From positions 1,125,686,744 through 1,125,750,743 of the forward strand of contig OY856412.1 of assembly GCA_963693085.1 (NCBI GenBank): 64,000 nt of DNA, written 5' to 3'. The notes beneath the pieces were generated by a model. That model was given only the letters and a program-made list of their open reading frames with translations, searched no databases and was not told the DNA's origin. How positions within the stretch are numbered: position 1 is the first letter of the stretch; each line of letters begins with the position of its first letter. Made by a program: the position numbers and the translations under genes. Positions 23,934 through 35,549 of the stretch are shown piece after piece. Source of the DNA: Alisma plantago-aquatica. Lineage: Eukaryota > Streptophyta > Magnoliopsida > Alismatales > Alismataceae.

Positions 23934-25150
23934 TAGTTTTCTCTTCATAAGTATAATTGGTTTCTAGTTACCTTCAACTTCTTCACTTGTTATCAGTTGA
24001 TTCCATCATTCAAGGTACAATACAAAGATATATGGATATAAAGGATCTCCTTGTTTGACACCACATGAGGGTTTGAAGTGACCGATGTTCTCTCTGTTCC
24101 AAATGATCAAGGTGTAGCCTGAGGGGATGATTTGCATGATTATGGAGATGAAATATTTTGGTATAGATGTTCTCTAAAGTGTATCAAGAATGAAAGTCCA
24201 ACTCATCTTTTCGAAAACTTTGACTAGGTTGAGCTTTATTTCAATTAAATTTTTGTTGCAATAGGTTTTCTCCATTGAATGTATGATTTCATGTACAAGT
24301 TAAATATTATCATTGATTCTTCATCTAGGGACAAATCTTCATTTGAAATGATGATATCCAATCCTGAAGGTAAGGTTTGATTTCATTTTCTATGACATTG
24401 GATATGAGTTTGTTATAGATATTGTTTAATGAGATGGGATGAAGGTGAGAGTAGGATTCCGAGCATTGGACCTTCTGAACTAGGACTAACATTGAGTTAG
24501 ATGTACTTGGATCTAGATGTTCACTAGTGAAGGGTGAACATATAAATTCACAGAGTTGTTTTAATATGTGTCAGTGTTTTTGGAGGAAGGAGGCTTCAAT
24601 TCTATAGGGTCCATGAGCTTTGAAAGGGGCCATGGAGTTTAGTGAGTTGCAGATATCATTTTCTTTTGGTATTGCTAATAAATCAAATATCTCATTTGGG
24701 CCCAATTGCGGGAATACTCCATGAAAAGAGTGGTTGCAGAGATTCTATTTTGGTCATTTGGACCTTGATATAGGTTGGAGAAGAGGTTAAGTAGGAGAGT
24801 TTAACCTGTGACAGTTCATCAATCTGGAAGTTGTTCTGTTCCTTTAGTTTTGTGATCCTATTTCTCCACTTCCTAATTTTTACATGTGAGTGGAAGAATT
24901 TTGTGCTGGAGTCCCCCAGACGTAGCTAGTCACAGTGAGCTCTTTTTTTCCAAATGGGTTTTTTTCTCTAGAATCCCATCTAACCAAGTTTGTAGTTGTA
25001 TTAGGGTTTCTTCAGTTGAAGCATTGTGCGAGAGTGATAGTTGTAGTTGCTACCATTTAATCTTGTTCAACAAAGAGTCGTATAGCATTTATAATAGCCA
25101 ATCTATTTCTTGAATAGTAGAAGATATACCCTTTGAATTATGGATCCTAG

Positions 25151-26062
25151 CTTGAAGCATGGGTTTATTAGAACCCCCACATGGATTTCAAATACACCAA
25201 TGTTAAGAGAAGTAGTGTATATTATTTTTAATAACTACTTACTCTACTTAAAACATATAAGTGAATGAATTACCAATTTCCATCCTTCAATCCTATACAA
25301 TCTTGTTCAATCACGAGTGTTGAAATAGATAATTTATTTGGATTTTATTATTTTATGAACATAGATGATGTTTGATTTTGATGTTTGATCTTTTTTTTTC
25401 ACAACTTAAATGATATTGATAGTTGAATCGATTCTATTCTCTCACTATGGTAGTAGAAGAAAATTTGGGTTCTATTATTCATTTTGTTTTCTACTCTATG
25501 GTGATAACTTATGCATGCTAGATTATATTTATTTCCTCGACAATGACCAATAAATAGAGGCACTTAAATGTCAATAAAGGGAGGAGGACATGTCAAGCCT
25601 CTTGAGTGAGGAGTTAAGTTTTCTTAGGTTTGGGTTAACATTACCATTTCCTAACAAAAAATCTAGATAGAAACCCAAAAGAAGATATAGGTAGGGTGGG
25701 GAGATCATTATTCCATGTCAAAATCATATATAGTTAAATATTGACAGAGTATCAGAGAAATGCTTTGTCTACATTTAAGATTTGATGACCATGTAGTGGA
25801 ATATTTGCACATGGTGAATTAGTTTGTTGACAATATGTATACCTAATAACTTCTAAATCCAAGAAAAAGATTAATCAATTTTTGGTAATAGATCTTCTTG
25901 AATTATATAATAACTATCAAAGATACTACTATTCCATTCTTTTGATAAAGGAAATGTACAATCCAAAGTTGGACATGGATATTCTATTTAAACTAAGTTA
26001 CATACAATTTTAGGTACCCATAAGGAATATTTTTTTACCTACATACACATGCAAAACATGTC
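25151..26062. other. Unassigned AT-rich sequence
   Basis: No coding similarity or repeat structure was recognised between the LINE and the tandem duplication that follows. Confidence 0.5.
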
Positions 26063-27040
26063 CTTTACTAACTAAGAGTATCATACCATACATGCAATGT
26101 GAAGGAGTAATAGAAAAAGTGTATCAAATTATCTATATCATTGAAACATCGAATGTAGGGTAAATGCCCATGGAATACACTTTTTGATAGGTTAGGGGGC
26201 ATTCAAAATATCATCAACCTCAAAGAGATAGAATATAATTTAAAATCAAGTAGGAGAATGGGTGCTCCAAAATATCATGCTCGAAGTGGGTAAGATACAT
26301 AAGTTTTCTAGGAAATGAATTTTGTTATCTCTATTTTTACTCCTGAGTGCTACTATTAATTTTGAGGGAAATTTGTAGAATGTATTATTTCAATGTCTTT
26401 TATAAGTAATTATTCATTTTCATGGACCTAACTTATGACATATGTTGTGTTGTTAGATGGATTCAATAAGGTAACTCATGGTAGTTGTTGTAATAGTTGC
26501 AAAATAGATTTACTAAGAACATACATCCAAAGTGTAGGAGTAGTAGAAAAAGTGTACTAAAGTATCTATATAGTAGCAAAATGGAATGTAGGGGAAAGGC
26601 CCACGGAAGCCACTCATGGATAGATTATGGTCCATCAGAATGTTATCAACCCCAAAGAGCTATAACATGATTGAAAATCAATGTGGAATATGGGTGCTCC
26701 AAAATGACATGCCAAAAGTGGGTAAAATACATGAGTTGGCTAGGAAATAGTAATTTATTTTAAATGGTGATTCTATTCATTCCATCATTGGGGCTTTAAC
26801 TTGAGACCTCTTATTAACAAACCAATGATATAACCACTAGGCGTCCCATCTTGGACTAGGAAATAGTAATTCATTTAATGATCAAAAAAAGAAGAATGTA
26901 TTAGTTAAATGTCTTTTACAAGAAATTAATCATTTTTATGGACCTTCCTTATAAAAAATGGTGTATTGTTAGATGTATTCAATAATGGAACTCATGCTCA
27001 ATTTTGCAATTGTTGGAAAATAGCTTTATTAAGGGTGCAT
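26063..27040. repeat. Old tandem duplication, period about 433 bp
   Basis: AAAGTGTA...CTATATA...GGTGCTCCAAAAT...GGGTAAGATACAT in copy 1 (about 26,063-26,507) is matched by copy 2 (about 26,508-27,040). Anchors 433 bp apart include GGAGTAATAG/GGAGTAGTAG at 26,104 and 26,537. The second copy is longer because of a SINE insertion plus its duplicated target. Identity by eye is only about 75-80 percent, so the duplication is old. Confidence 0.78.
26740..26876 (-). mobile_element. Short tRNA-derived SINE with 21-bp TSD
   Basis: The inserted body is 26,761-26,855 (about 95 bp). Read on -, it has an A-box-like GACGCCTAGTGG and a degenerate B-box-like CTCAAGTTAAAGCCC about 35 bp later, the internal RNA polymerase III promoter layout of tRNA-derived SINEs. 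It is flanked by near-identical 21-bp direct repeats starting CTAGGAAATAGTAATT at 26,740-26,760 and 26,856-26,876, differing at one base. The A-rich end toward 26,761 is where a SINE tail would be on this strand. The family cannot be named from sequence alone. Confidence 0.72.
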
Positions 27041-28358
27041 ATGGACGATGTTGATATGCGTGACTTTGGAGTATTAGGTGAAAAACCAGAAGATATGTAT
27101 TAATGTATCATGGAACCCGTATAACATTCAAGTAACCAACATTATATGTCCATATACTAATAAGAATGGAATGTATCATAGTTTTTAGAGAAAAAATATG
27201 CACATATTTTTTCAAGGGGAAAAAATCTTGTTCCAACTACAAATTACCTGAAAGACAAAATTAATTTTCTAATTTTTTTATATAATATAATTTGGCATCA
27301 AGAAATGAATATGAGAGGCATATCTAGATGGAATGACAATGCTAAACTTGTATACTAGTCATATGAAATAGAATATAATGAACTTGGCATTAATGTTAAT
27401 AAGTTGAAGGACTTCGATCATATTATGTGTCCACCATTACCTTGGATCATTTATATTTTCTAAACTTTTGAATGTTTTATGTTTAAATGTTTAGATGTTT
27501 TATTTCATTGACATAAAGTTTGTGTTTGACATTGTGGTATTGGTACATTTGACTTCCCATTAATATATGAGAAATTATGTTAGTTTTGTTATAAATATAT
27601 TTACATATCGGGTTTTCTATTCAAAATAGAATATTGAACCAAATGTTCTCATCCCATTGTGAATGCATATGGATAGAAGGGAATTGACATTTATGATGAA
27701 ATATGAGCTCTACAAAGAACTTGAAATGAAGAGTTTTGAGCATCAGATGACACATTAGGATATTTTTTATGATGCTTGGGCAGATGTCTTTGACCACGTT
27801 TTAATGACACCATAGGCTAGAGTAACAACTGAACATTTAATGTATCACTGCAACCATCTTAGACACATGTTTTATATATAAAGAAATACTAGATATTGAT
27901 AGGATGGACATGATGTTATGGCTATCACATGCCAGTTGCATATATTTCTTAAGGAAGATATATTTTATTAGAAATTGGCTTGAATTAGACTAAGTGTCAT
28001 ACCATAAGTGACCACTTTATCTCAAAATGCACTCTGTAATCAATGATTATTATCATAATTAAGTTTTAGATTTTACCTCACATATATTAACGTTATAATT
28101 TATTTCAACTTTCTAAACTACACACAGTACAAGGATATGTACTATAAAACAAGCAATATTTACAAATTTGAAGACCATACTTTTTTACTAGTGAACTAAC
28201 TTTTGAAGATTGTCACACTCAAGGTATTTTTGTATTACAATACTACCACAATTATTATATTAAAAGCATCCTATAGTAGAATAGAGTCATAAAAATACAT
28301 GTTCACTATGCCCATTTATAAAAGATTTTTAAATATTACTTAATATAACCATTTATTG

Positions 28359-28360
<2 letters not shown>
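27041..28360. other. AT-rich sequence with one decayed coding-like segment
   Basis: Most of this interval shows nothing recognisable. Between about 27,640 and 27,885 a + frame reads like a decayed protein segment (MKYELYKELEMKSFEHQM, then IFYDAWADVFDHVLM and EHLMYHCNHLRHMFY) interrupted by four in-frame stops. I do not recognise the family and cannot exclude chance, but the composition is unlike the AT-rich noise around it. Confidence 0.3.

Positions 28361-28361
<1 letters not shown>

Positions 28362-28395
<34 letters not shown>
28362..28395. repeat. (TA)n microsatellite
   Basis: About 17 uninterrupted TA/AT dinucleotides. Confidence 0.95.
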
Positions 28396-28397
<2 letters not shown>

Positions 28398-30419
28398 ACA
28401 ATAATAGTTGCAATATTTAAGATTATAATAGCATGGAAAGACCATATAAAGGTAAAGAAGAATCAAAATTAAATCCAAAGACAGTCTAGGAATTAATAAG
28501 CCACTTTTGGTTAAAATCATGTTCCACCACTACTTCACTACTAAACATATCCAAGCACAAACATTGTTGAAATGATAGTAAGGAGGCATGTTTCCTAGTT
28601 TAAATAGGATCAAATTACCTATGATCTTATGGATAGTGTATGTTGGAAAAGATTGTATAACTTGTAAATTTAGGAAATAGTGCAACAACGACGAGTCAAC
28701 ATGATGGAGGCACAAGACAATGTCCAATAGGAAACTGGTAAAAACAAGTAGTTGAAGGATTAAAAGAAAAATGGAAATTGTAATGTATATCCAGAATGTA
28801 CTTTTCCTAGACAAAATATCATTTCATCAATGGTACAAGAAGTTTCATGTGCATGCTCTTTCTAGTGATAAAACATTCATGTGCTCAAGTTTCTCTCCTT
28901 AATTTGATCAAACTTCGACCACACCTCATATTTCTAGAGTTGATCAATGACCAACAACAACATTTCATCGTGGCATTAAGGGAAGAAAGAATATGGTTTG
29001 CTAAGACTTCATACGTATCCGCAATAGTATTAGGGTTTATGAAACCTATAAAGTGCATAACCCCTAATCATTATGAATATTTATTTAATCACTTTAGATT
29101 AAAATGAATACTCTATCTCTATTTCATAGTCACGTGTGTCTAAAAAGGAAGAATTAACAAATTAATTGCACAATAGCTAATTCGTAATTGACCAAAAAAA
29201 CTAGTATTTTTCAATTCAAAATTTTCAAATGTAGTTCAACTGGTCGAGTACAACTCAAATATAACATACTCTCATAATCAATCTGGATGTTCAAAAACAA
29301 TATTTTAGATATAATGTTGGCTACTCAAATACAAGTACCTGAGTATAACTTAACTTCTCAAATCTTTTACTCAAATGCTACTCAAATACAATTGTTCAGA
29401 TACAACTTAACTCCTCAAATACATTCAGATACTACTTGAATATAAGTGTTCAATTAGATCTTAAATTCTCAAATATGTCACTTGAATACTAAACGAATCA
29501 GATCAAATATGTCTCCACTTATAAAAAATGGTCATTTTTCTTATCTTTGAAGTATAAAATGAAACTAAAGATGATTCAATAGCTGGCCTAGCCCATTCTA
29601 GCATGTGTTTACGTGTGTGGTCCACTGTTACTTCCTCAAGTCCTTGTGAATAAATGATCACAAACAATTTCAATATATAAGGACTATTTCAAACTCATAA
29701 GCTAGAAATGTGGGACTAAGGAGTTCATTCTCCACATAGTGCACACCTCTTGTACTCTACAAAGTACTATAACTATCAGAGTTATTTATTATATGTAACG
29801 TTATATTCTAAATATCAATATCTGAATCTATAAATAAACAAGAATTAATAGGATTTAAAGGGAAAAGTAGTATAGAGGAGTGTTATGTGAAAATGAAATT
29901 GTTTTCTAACCTAGCACCTTTCTCTTCTAATAAGAGATGAAGTTGTGTACTATTTCCCTATGACAACATTCTCCTCTAATTCGCCCTTGTCAACCCAACT
30001 AGCCAAACATGGGTATGGAACCTTTAGAATCCCTCTATTAAGTGGGATCCCAAGGATACTATGGATAACAAATGTGCCACTTTGTGGCATGACTGGTGAA
30101 GGTCATGGCCTAGTAAATGCATATCATATGCTTTTGGCTCCTGACAATGCTGAGAGGTGGGGTTGAAGATTGTTTAGGGGAAAACTTGTAAAGGAAATAG
30201 GAAGTGAGATGGTAGTGATGGTGGAAAGGAGGTGCAAGCATTAGGAAAAGGAGAAATTTTCCACTTTCTAGGGTTGCCAACATAGAGAGGAGAGAGACAA
30301 TGGACAACCTAAAGTACCAATAGTTGCATAGTAGAGATGAAGGTGGAAGTCTCAGTACTGGGTATAAAATTGAACTTGGCATAACCATGTGCATTGCTTG
30401 GTTCCTTATTAGATTACAA
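28396..30419. other. Unassigned AT-rich sequence with a CTCAAATAC-type motif cluster
   Basis: Between about 29,230 and 29,500 short pieces such as CTCAAATACAA, ACTCAAATGCT, CTCAAATACATT and CTCAAATATGT recur every 20-40 bp, a degenerate minisatellite-like cluster. Elsewhere no gene or element is recognisable. The open frames at 28,847-29,107 and 29,945-30,166 have no known motif. Confidence 0.45.
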
Positions 30420-31177
30420 AACTAATTTAAAAATAGAAAAGCAAAGAAAAACATGATATGCAACACCCCTTACAAACATGTATCTTACACATGCTATAGA
30501 ACACAATGGTTTTATATGCTTACTAAAAATAGAAATATTAGTTAGTAAATTAAAAAAAAAGTAAAAAATATCTTACACATAGAAGGACCACTTGTTGTTT
30601 CAATTGGAAATTTGAAAAAAAAACATTATATACAACCCCTCCCAACAATACATGTGTTGTAAGGGTTCAAGAACGCTAAGATTGTACATAGTTATTAAAA
30701 GACACAAGGCCAATACCTTATTCTTAGAAATAAACCCAAAACATATTTAGCGCACACAAAGACCAGTTTGTAATGTAAGAAAAATGAAGGCTAAAATTGT
30801 ATTGTACCCCTTCGATAGGCTTTCTATAGTTTTAGTTGGTAATTAGGAAATGTAAAGGAAAATATTGTATTTAACCCCTTCCATAATTGGTTCAGTGTAT
30901 AAAATTGAGAAGGCTATGTCTGTAAATACTTATTAAAATGCAAAAAGACCAATTTGTAACTTCAAAAAATAAATAATAAATGTATCTTACACATAAGAAC
31001 CGGTTCATAGTTTTAACTTGTAATTAGAAAAAATAAAAGAAAATGTTTATGCAATTTTTTCCACAAACATGTGTATTGCATAGTTTCTAGAACAATATGA
31101 ATGTGCATACTTATTAAACTACATAAGGATCCATTCGTAATTACAATAGATAAAGGAAAAAGTTAATTTTACACACA
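30420..31177. repeat. Degenerate AT-rich tandem array, segment 1
   Basis: Recurring phrases such as ACATAAGGACCAATTTGTAA, a following A-rich run, then ACCCCTTCCA and TACTTATTAAA come back every 150-200 bp with heavy drift. The array is cut at 31,177 by the LTR retrotransposon and resumes after its TSD at 42,836. Confidence 0.6.
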
Positions 31178-32961
31178 TGACCGGCCTAAATCGCGCGTCC
31201 TAAAATTGGAGGTGGATTTGAGGTAGTCGAGCTTTTACATTTATAACCTAAATCCTTCTAGGTCACCACAACTTTGTTTACGGGGTTGAAGTAGATATAC
31301 GGGGTCGAACACAGGGACAGGGGTGGTAGTATTGAGAACTCAGAATCGACACACTACACTCCGACAAGGGTAGAGATATGATAAAGTTCCCAAAAGGGAA
31401 CAGTAGAACAAGAACGATAAAATAAAAGAAAACCCTATCTCCAACTGGAGTTATGAGAAAAAACATAGATTTTAAGCATTTAGCAGTTTTTAGGGATTTT
31501 TCACGCAACAGGAAAAGAGAGATAACACTAGAGCTAAAACCAGGTACGAAGGAGAAAACTTCGATAAAACAAGCGGCAGCGGGAGCATCCTGTACCCCTC
31601 CTCTCAGAGCGGGTACCTCTAACCAAGCATCAACACCACACTCGAGGTTGCTGGACTTAGGTTAGAGTGGAAAGGTCACTACAACCGCTCCGATTCCGGG
31701 CACTCTCGTACTCCAGAATTGGACCAAACACTAGAGCCACAACACCTCTCTCAAGGCTGTTGTGACGGGAAAACACGATTCGGTAGCTAATCGAAACGCG
31801 ATCCAACATGCAAGCTAGAGTTCAGATATTAAACATAGCAATCATCCAACAAGAGTACCAAGCACAAAGCAGCAGATAATTAAACTCTTATATTTCTGTT
31901 AACATATAAAAGTGTTGATTACAATGCAGTAGTAAAAGAATTAAATGACAGAAATAAAGATAGATATCGCCTTCTTGATGTAGAAGGACGACAGAATACA
32001 GCGGTTCTCCAGCCCGATACCGGTCAGGAGCCTAGCCCGATACAACAGTGTCGGGCGACACACTGTGATGGCTGATCGTATCGTTCAAGGACCCTGGCCG
32101 ATACGCTCAACTCAGGCGGCACCCTCTCGGGCGACACGCCATGACGGGCGGGGCGTATCGAGTTCGATATCGTGTCGGGCTAGTAGTGACGCATCTATGT
32201 TGGGCACTCGTGTCGCTCATTCACGTTGTCCAATATCGACCTACAGTGTCACCCGGGACGGGCCTAAGTGAACCATCCCCTCTCTCTTGGGACGGGGAAG
32301 AGCTCGCCTAGAGTTGCCCGACACAAACACTCAGGCGCGATACTTCTGCTCTCGTAGCTTCCTCCGAAGATTGCACAAGGTTCTGAGCTGTCCCGACCTT
32401 CCAACCTGTCTTTTCGGCTTCCTGTAGCTGCTATTTATAGGCAGCGGCTGGGGGAAGTTATGGTGCACGGGGCACCACGTGGCCTCCTTATTCGCGGGGT
32501 TGGCGGACGGCTGATACTGGTATCGCCCGGCACAGGGCGTCGGCTGTCAGTCACGTGACGAGCGGCGCCTTCCGGTGGGTGGCCTGTGTCGCACGACAAG
32601 CTTGGGTTGTCATGGTGAGCTCGGCTCCCTGTCGGGTAAAAGACGTGTCGTCCGTCAGTTTCTTCTTGAGCGGCATCCTCATGTCACGTGTCGTTGTGTC
32701 ACGCTGCCCTGTCAGGCAGCGATTGTATCGGGCGTCTGGAAGGCCGATGCAGGTGGAGCTTATTTGTGGGCCGGTACAGCTTCATTGATGACAAAATGTA
32801 CCAAAATGAGGAAAAACTCTGCAAAATAAGGAAATATTGGATTAAGAGCGTTGTTTGGCCAATTATTGCGAAAGTACATATAAAAGAGAGGAAAACAGTT
32901 AAAAAGGGCGGTTTTGATAACAGAAAAACAGTCTAAAACATCACAAAATTTGGTGTTATCA
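31178..32961 (-). repeat. LTR (3' LTR in element sense)
   Basis: A 1,784-bp direct repeat of 41,011-42,830. On + it runs from TGACCGGCC to GTTATCA; on - it begins TGATAAC and ends GGCCGGTCA. On - a TATA box, CTATAAATAG, lies at 32,431-32,440. The two LTRs align along their length, with local divergence by eye ranging from a few percent to about 10 percent, plus small indels. This suggests an insertion that is not very recent. Confidence 0.93.
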
Positions 32962-32972
32962 ACTCCCCCAAA
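32962..32972 (-). other. Polypurine tract
   Basis: On - the bases directly before the LTR read TTTGGGGGAGT, a plus-strand primer site for reverse transcription. Confidence 0.8.
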
Positions 32973-34028
32973 CTTACCGTTTTGATTGTCCTCAATCAAT
33001 ATTTAAACTTTATTTTGTGATGCTTCTTCTTGCTCAGTTTAGCTTTCAGGACAAGAGGTAGAAACAAGAATCGCGATGCCTTTAGAGATAATATTGCCCC
33101 ACTACAAACAAAAGACATTGCGTTTCCTGCCTTATTATTTCAGTAAAAAATTTCTTTCTCTACAGCTTCAGCGAGACTTTGGTGTATGATTCCGAAGTTA
33201 GCTTCCACACCAAAAAGCTTTATTTTTGGGTCAGAAAGTTGTGTATAGGGTAGGCTAAGGCTTTTTGGGTTTTTCTTCTTGTTTCCCATCAGTCCATCCA
33301 CGTAAGGGTCCGTTAACGGGAAAGTGGTCCCTGCAGTCCAAGCCAGTTGGCTTTAGAGCAGTGATTTCACATCCTACATACCACTGCCCCAGATCTACCA
33401 TGCCTAAAGATGGGTACTTTTGTAAAACAAGTGTGTAAATATTTTTTTTCTTTTTCTTTTATTGGGCACAAGTCTCATGCTTTTATTCACCCTCATAAGG
33501 ATGCTTTCTCTTTTTGGGATTTTTGTTAGGTAAGGGAAAACAAAAGAGATTTCTGCTGTTTGGGCAGCTTTTTCCTTCTCCATACTCGTCTCTTAGCTGT
33601 TGTGAGATTATTAATTTTTTTTTCGAAATTTTTGGCGTGGATAGTCATAGTCTTTTGTTTGAGGCAGCATTATCAGAAAGGTATAACAAAACTTGCATCT
33701 CGTTAAGCATAAAGAAAACAAACTTTGCAAGAAGTCGCATCAGGTTTTTATTAATATAGCGACTTTGTACATATGTATGGGAACAAAATAAGTAGAATTT
33801 TTTTTCAAAATTTTTTTGGTAAAATATTGTTGAATGAGCAAACATATGTATATGTACACATGATATAGGAAAGGATAAAAGAATAAAGAATTTGAGTCAG
33901 AAGAATCAGGGAATTTTCAAAAATTTTGTACCTCCCTCACTGGTACATGGTACCCCCCCAAACTTACTCCACACTCTGCCCCAGAGTTGTGAAGTAGATA
34001 AGGTAGGGTAATGTTTATCCAGTGAGGG
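32973..34028. other. 3' untranslated interior of the LTR element
   Basis: Between the Ulp1 ORF stop and the polypurine tract no protein is recognisable; frames on both strands are short and AT-rich. Confidence 0.6.
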
Positions 34029-35549
34029 TTAGCTGATGAGCGCGCCTGCGTCAGATAGAAGCTCCCACACATATTCTCCTTTTTTTCTGTGATAATCGAT
34101 GTGGTGGAGTTGGTCAGGTGTTGCTTCATTTTCTATCCATTCCAGGACAAAGATGGCGCAGTCGTTGGATAGGAGAATCTGTTGTGGGTTGCGGTGGCAG
34201 AACTGAAGGTCGTGCCATTTTCTTGCTTGCGTGTCCAGGAATGGTTGTATCATCTTTGCCACCTCGTCGTAATATTTTATAGATAAGCGTTCGACGGATG
34301 ACAACGGTTCTGATGTACACGACACTGGGTGGTTTTTGTTGTTGTCCGAGCTATTGTAGAAGATTCCTACTCGTTGCCGAGTGTACATTGTCAGGAGCGT
34401 CCAATGGTTATAATGCAGGTTGGGTAGAAAAATCTGGCTAGGGACCCCGCTCTCCAACTCTGCCAAAAGAAGTCTCTTTGCTCTTGTTTCATCGGCGAGG
34501 CAAACATCGTTGAACAGCATAGGATGAGCTATGTATGCGTGTTCTAACCTTGGCTGTAATATTTGGATGTAAGAAGCCACCACAGATACAACCAAGCATC
34601 CTCCTTCTTTTACCATGTCCCTTAAATCGTCAACCGAGACTACAACATCGCCTGCCTTGTAAATGACATCTGCCGGGGTAGAATCTGTTAACTTCAGAAG
34701 GATTTCATTTACCTGCTCCTGCGTGAGCGTAGCGCATGAGAAGCGGTCGAAATTTTTGATCAGCCCTTCGGTAGTTTCAGGCGAAGCAGGGTCTTCCATC
34801 CCATGCACTTTCCGCAGGGTCTCCAACTGCTTGCCTGCCCCGTAGGTGTCGGTTTCTATTTCTGCTTCTTTCTCTGGAGAGCTGCTGGATCGTGAAGATT
34901 CATCTTCTTGGTCACTGTCCAGCAGCCTATCAGGTACCCCTGCGTCTCGGAAATAGCGTCTGTCTTTAATTAGCAGCATGGTGTATGTGCCCCTACGGCG
35001 ATAGAAACATGTGCCCCTAAGGGCCCCCAAGTTTCCAATTGTATTGAGCACCTCAATGGCACTTAAGACAATGAAGGCACTATTTCCGCTTCCCTCTTCA
35101 GCCTGGATGGGGAAGTCGCGAATAGAATAGAAGTTCCAAACACCGCCGTGACGTTTGGCTCCTTGCTTGATAGCTCGAAGAAGATGCAGCGGTAGAAGCC
35201 TCAGATTTGTGTCCTCCGGGCGACTGAAAACGTTCCCGGAGTGTGGAACCTCGTTACTGCTACAGTTCGGCAGCCTAACGTCGCGGTTCCTTAGGTCTGC
35301 CACGGAGAGGAACCATATGTTGCTATGCTTGTACGGTGCCAACATGAGGTTTGGGTTATGCTCGTCGATGTGTTGCAACATGCTGGCCACCGCAACGGAG
35401 TCTGTATCTCCTTTCATCAGCCTCCTTGCCAAGGTCGGGCTGGCGGTGTATATTGTCTTCCAACCTGTCCTGCTGTCGATATCCTCTATTATCGCATTTT
35501 CCAGGACCCTAAACAGTCTTTTGCCGATGATAGCCGGCGTGCAGAACAT
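34029..35549 (-). CDS. Ulp1/C48-family cysteine protease ORF in LTR retrotransposon
   Basis: An open 506-codon frame and the best-preserved protease in the window. The peptidase fold occupies about residues 305-470. It shows VVSVDDLRDM near 303 at the domain start, then NHW (His382), FYNSSD (Asn399 in the usual Asp position), NPQQ (Gln456 or 457) and SNDCAIFVLEW (Cys464). All positions of a C48 catalytic set are present; Asn or Asp is tolerated in the family. Residues 1-300 are low in known motifs, with an acidic serine-rich linker near 210-235. The frame continues upstream to 36,776 through six stop codons, so the ORF shown is probably the surviving 3' part of a larger gene. Known C48 enzymes cleave SUMO-type isopeptide bonds; the role in a retroelement is unknown. 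Confidence 0.85.
   Translation of the reverse strand: MFCTPAIIGKRLFRVLENAIIEDIDSRTGWKTIYTASPTLARRLMKGDTDSVAVASMLQHIDEHNPNLMLAPYKHSNIWFLSVADLRNRDVRLPNCSSNEVPHSGNVFSRPEDTNLRLLPLHLLRAIKQGAKRHGGVWNFYSIRDFPIQAEEGSGNSAFIVLSAIEVLNTIGNLGALRGTCFYRRRGTYTMLLIKDRRYFRDAGVPDRLLDSDQEDESSRSSSSPEKEAEIETDTYGAGKQLETLRKVHGMEDPASPETTEGLIKNFDRFSCATLTQEQVNEILLKLTDSTPADVIYKAGDVVVSVDDLRDMVKEGGCLVVSVVASYIQILQPRLEHAYIAHPMLFNDVCLADETRAKRLLLAELESGVPSQIFLPNLHYNHWTLLTMYTRQRVGIFYNSSDNNKNHPVSCTSEPLSSVERLSIKYYDEVAKMIQPFLDTQARKWHDLQFCHRNPQQILLSNDCAIFVLEWIENEATPDQLHHIDYHRKKGEYVWELLSDAGALIS

Larger units (their letters stand above)
19997..25150 (-). mobile_element. L1-type LINE remnant, interrupted by a solo LTR
   Basis: Read on -, the order is that of plant L1 (Cin4-like) ORF2. 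GDSSTKFFHSHVKIRKWRNRI lies near 24,930-24,840. The reverse transcriptase begins with PISLNNIYNKLIS (about 24,440) and includes the KQGDP box near 24,050. The solo LTR follows at 22,439-23,928. The RT then resumes with FVDDIIIFG (the YADD box, here FVDD) near 22,400 and LGVPIIHRRISK near 22,190. The thumb/connection region and an RNase H domain follow, with NMNKLADQLAKRCP near 20,180, ending at a stop at 19,997. The endonuclease N-terminus is missing or unrecognisable beyond about 25,150. Many stops and frameshifts, including one within the GDP-Y-PYIF motif, show it is old. Confidence 0.82.

Noticed and set aside
29945..30166. 73-codon open frame on +
   Set aside because: No motif, no splice context and no supporting neighbours.
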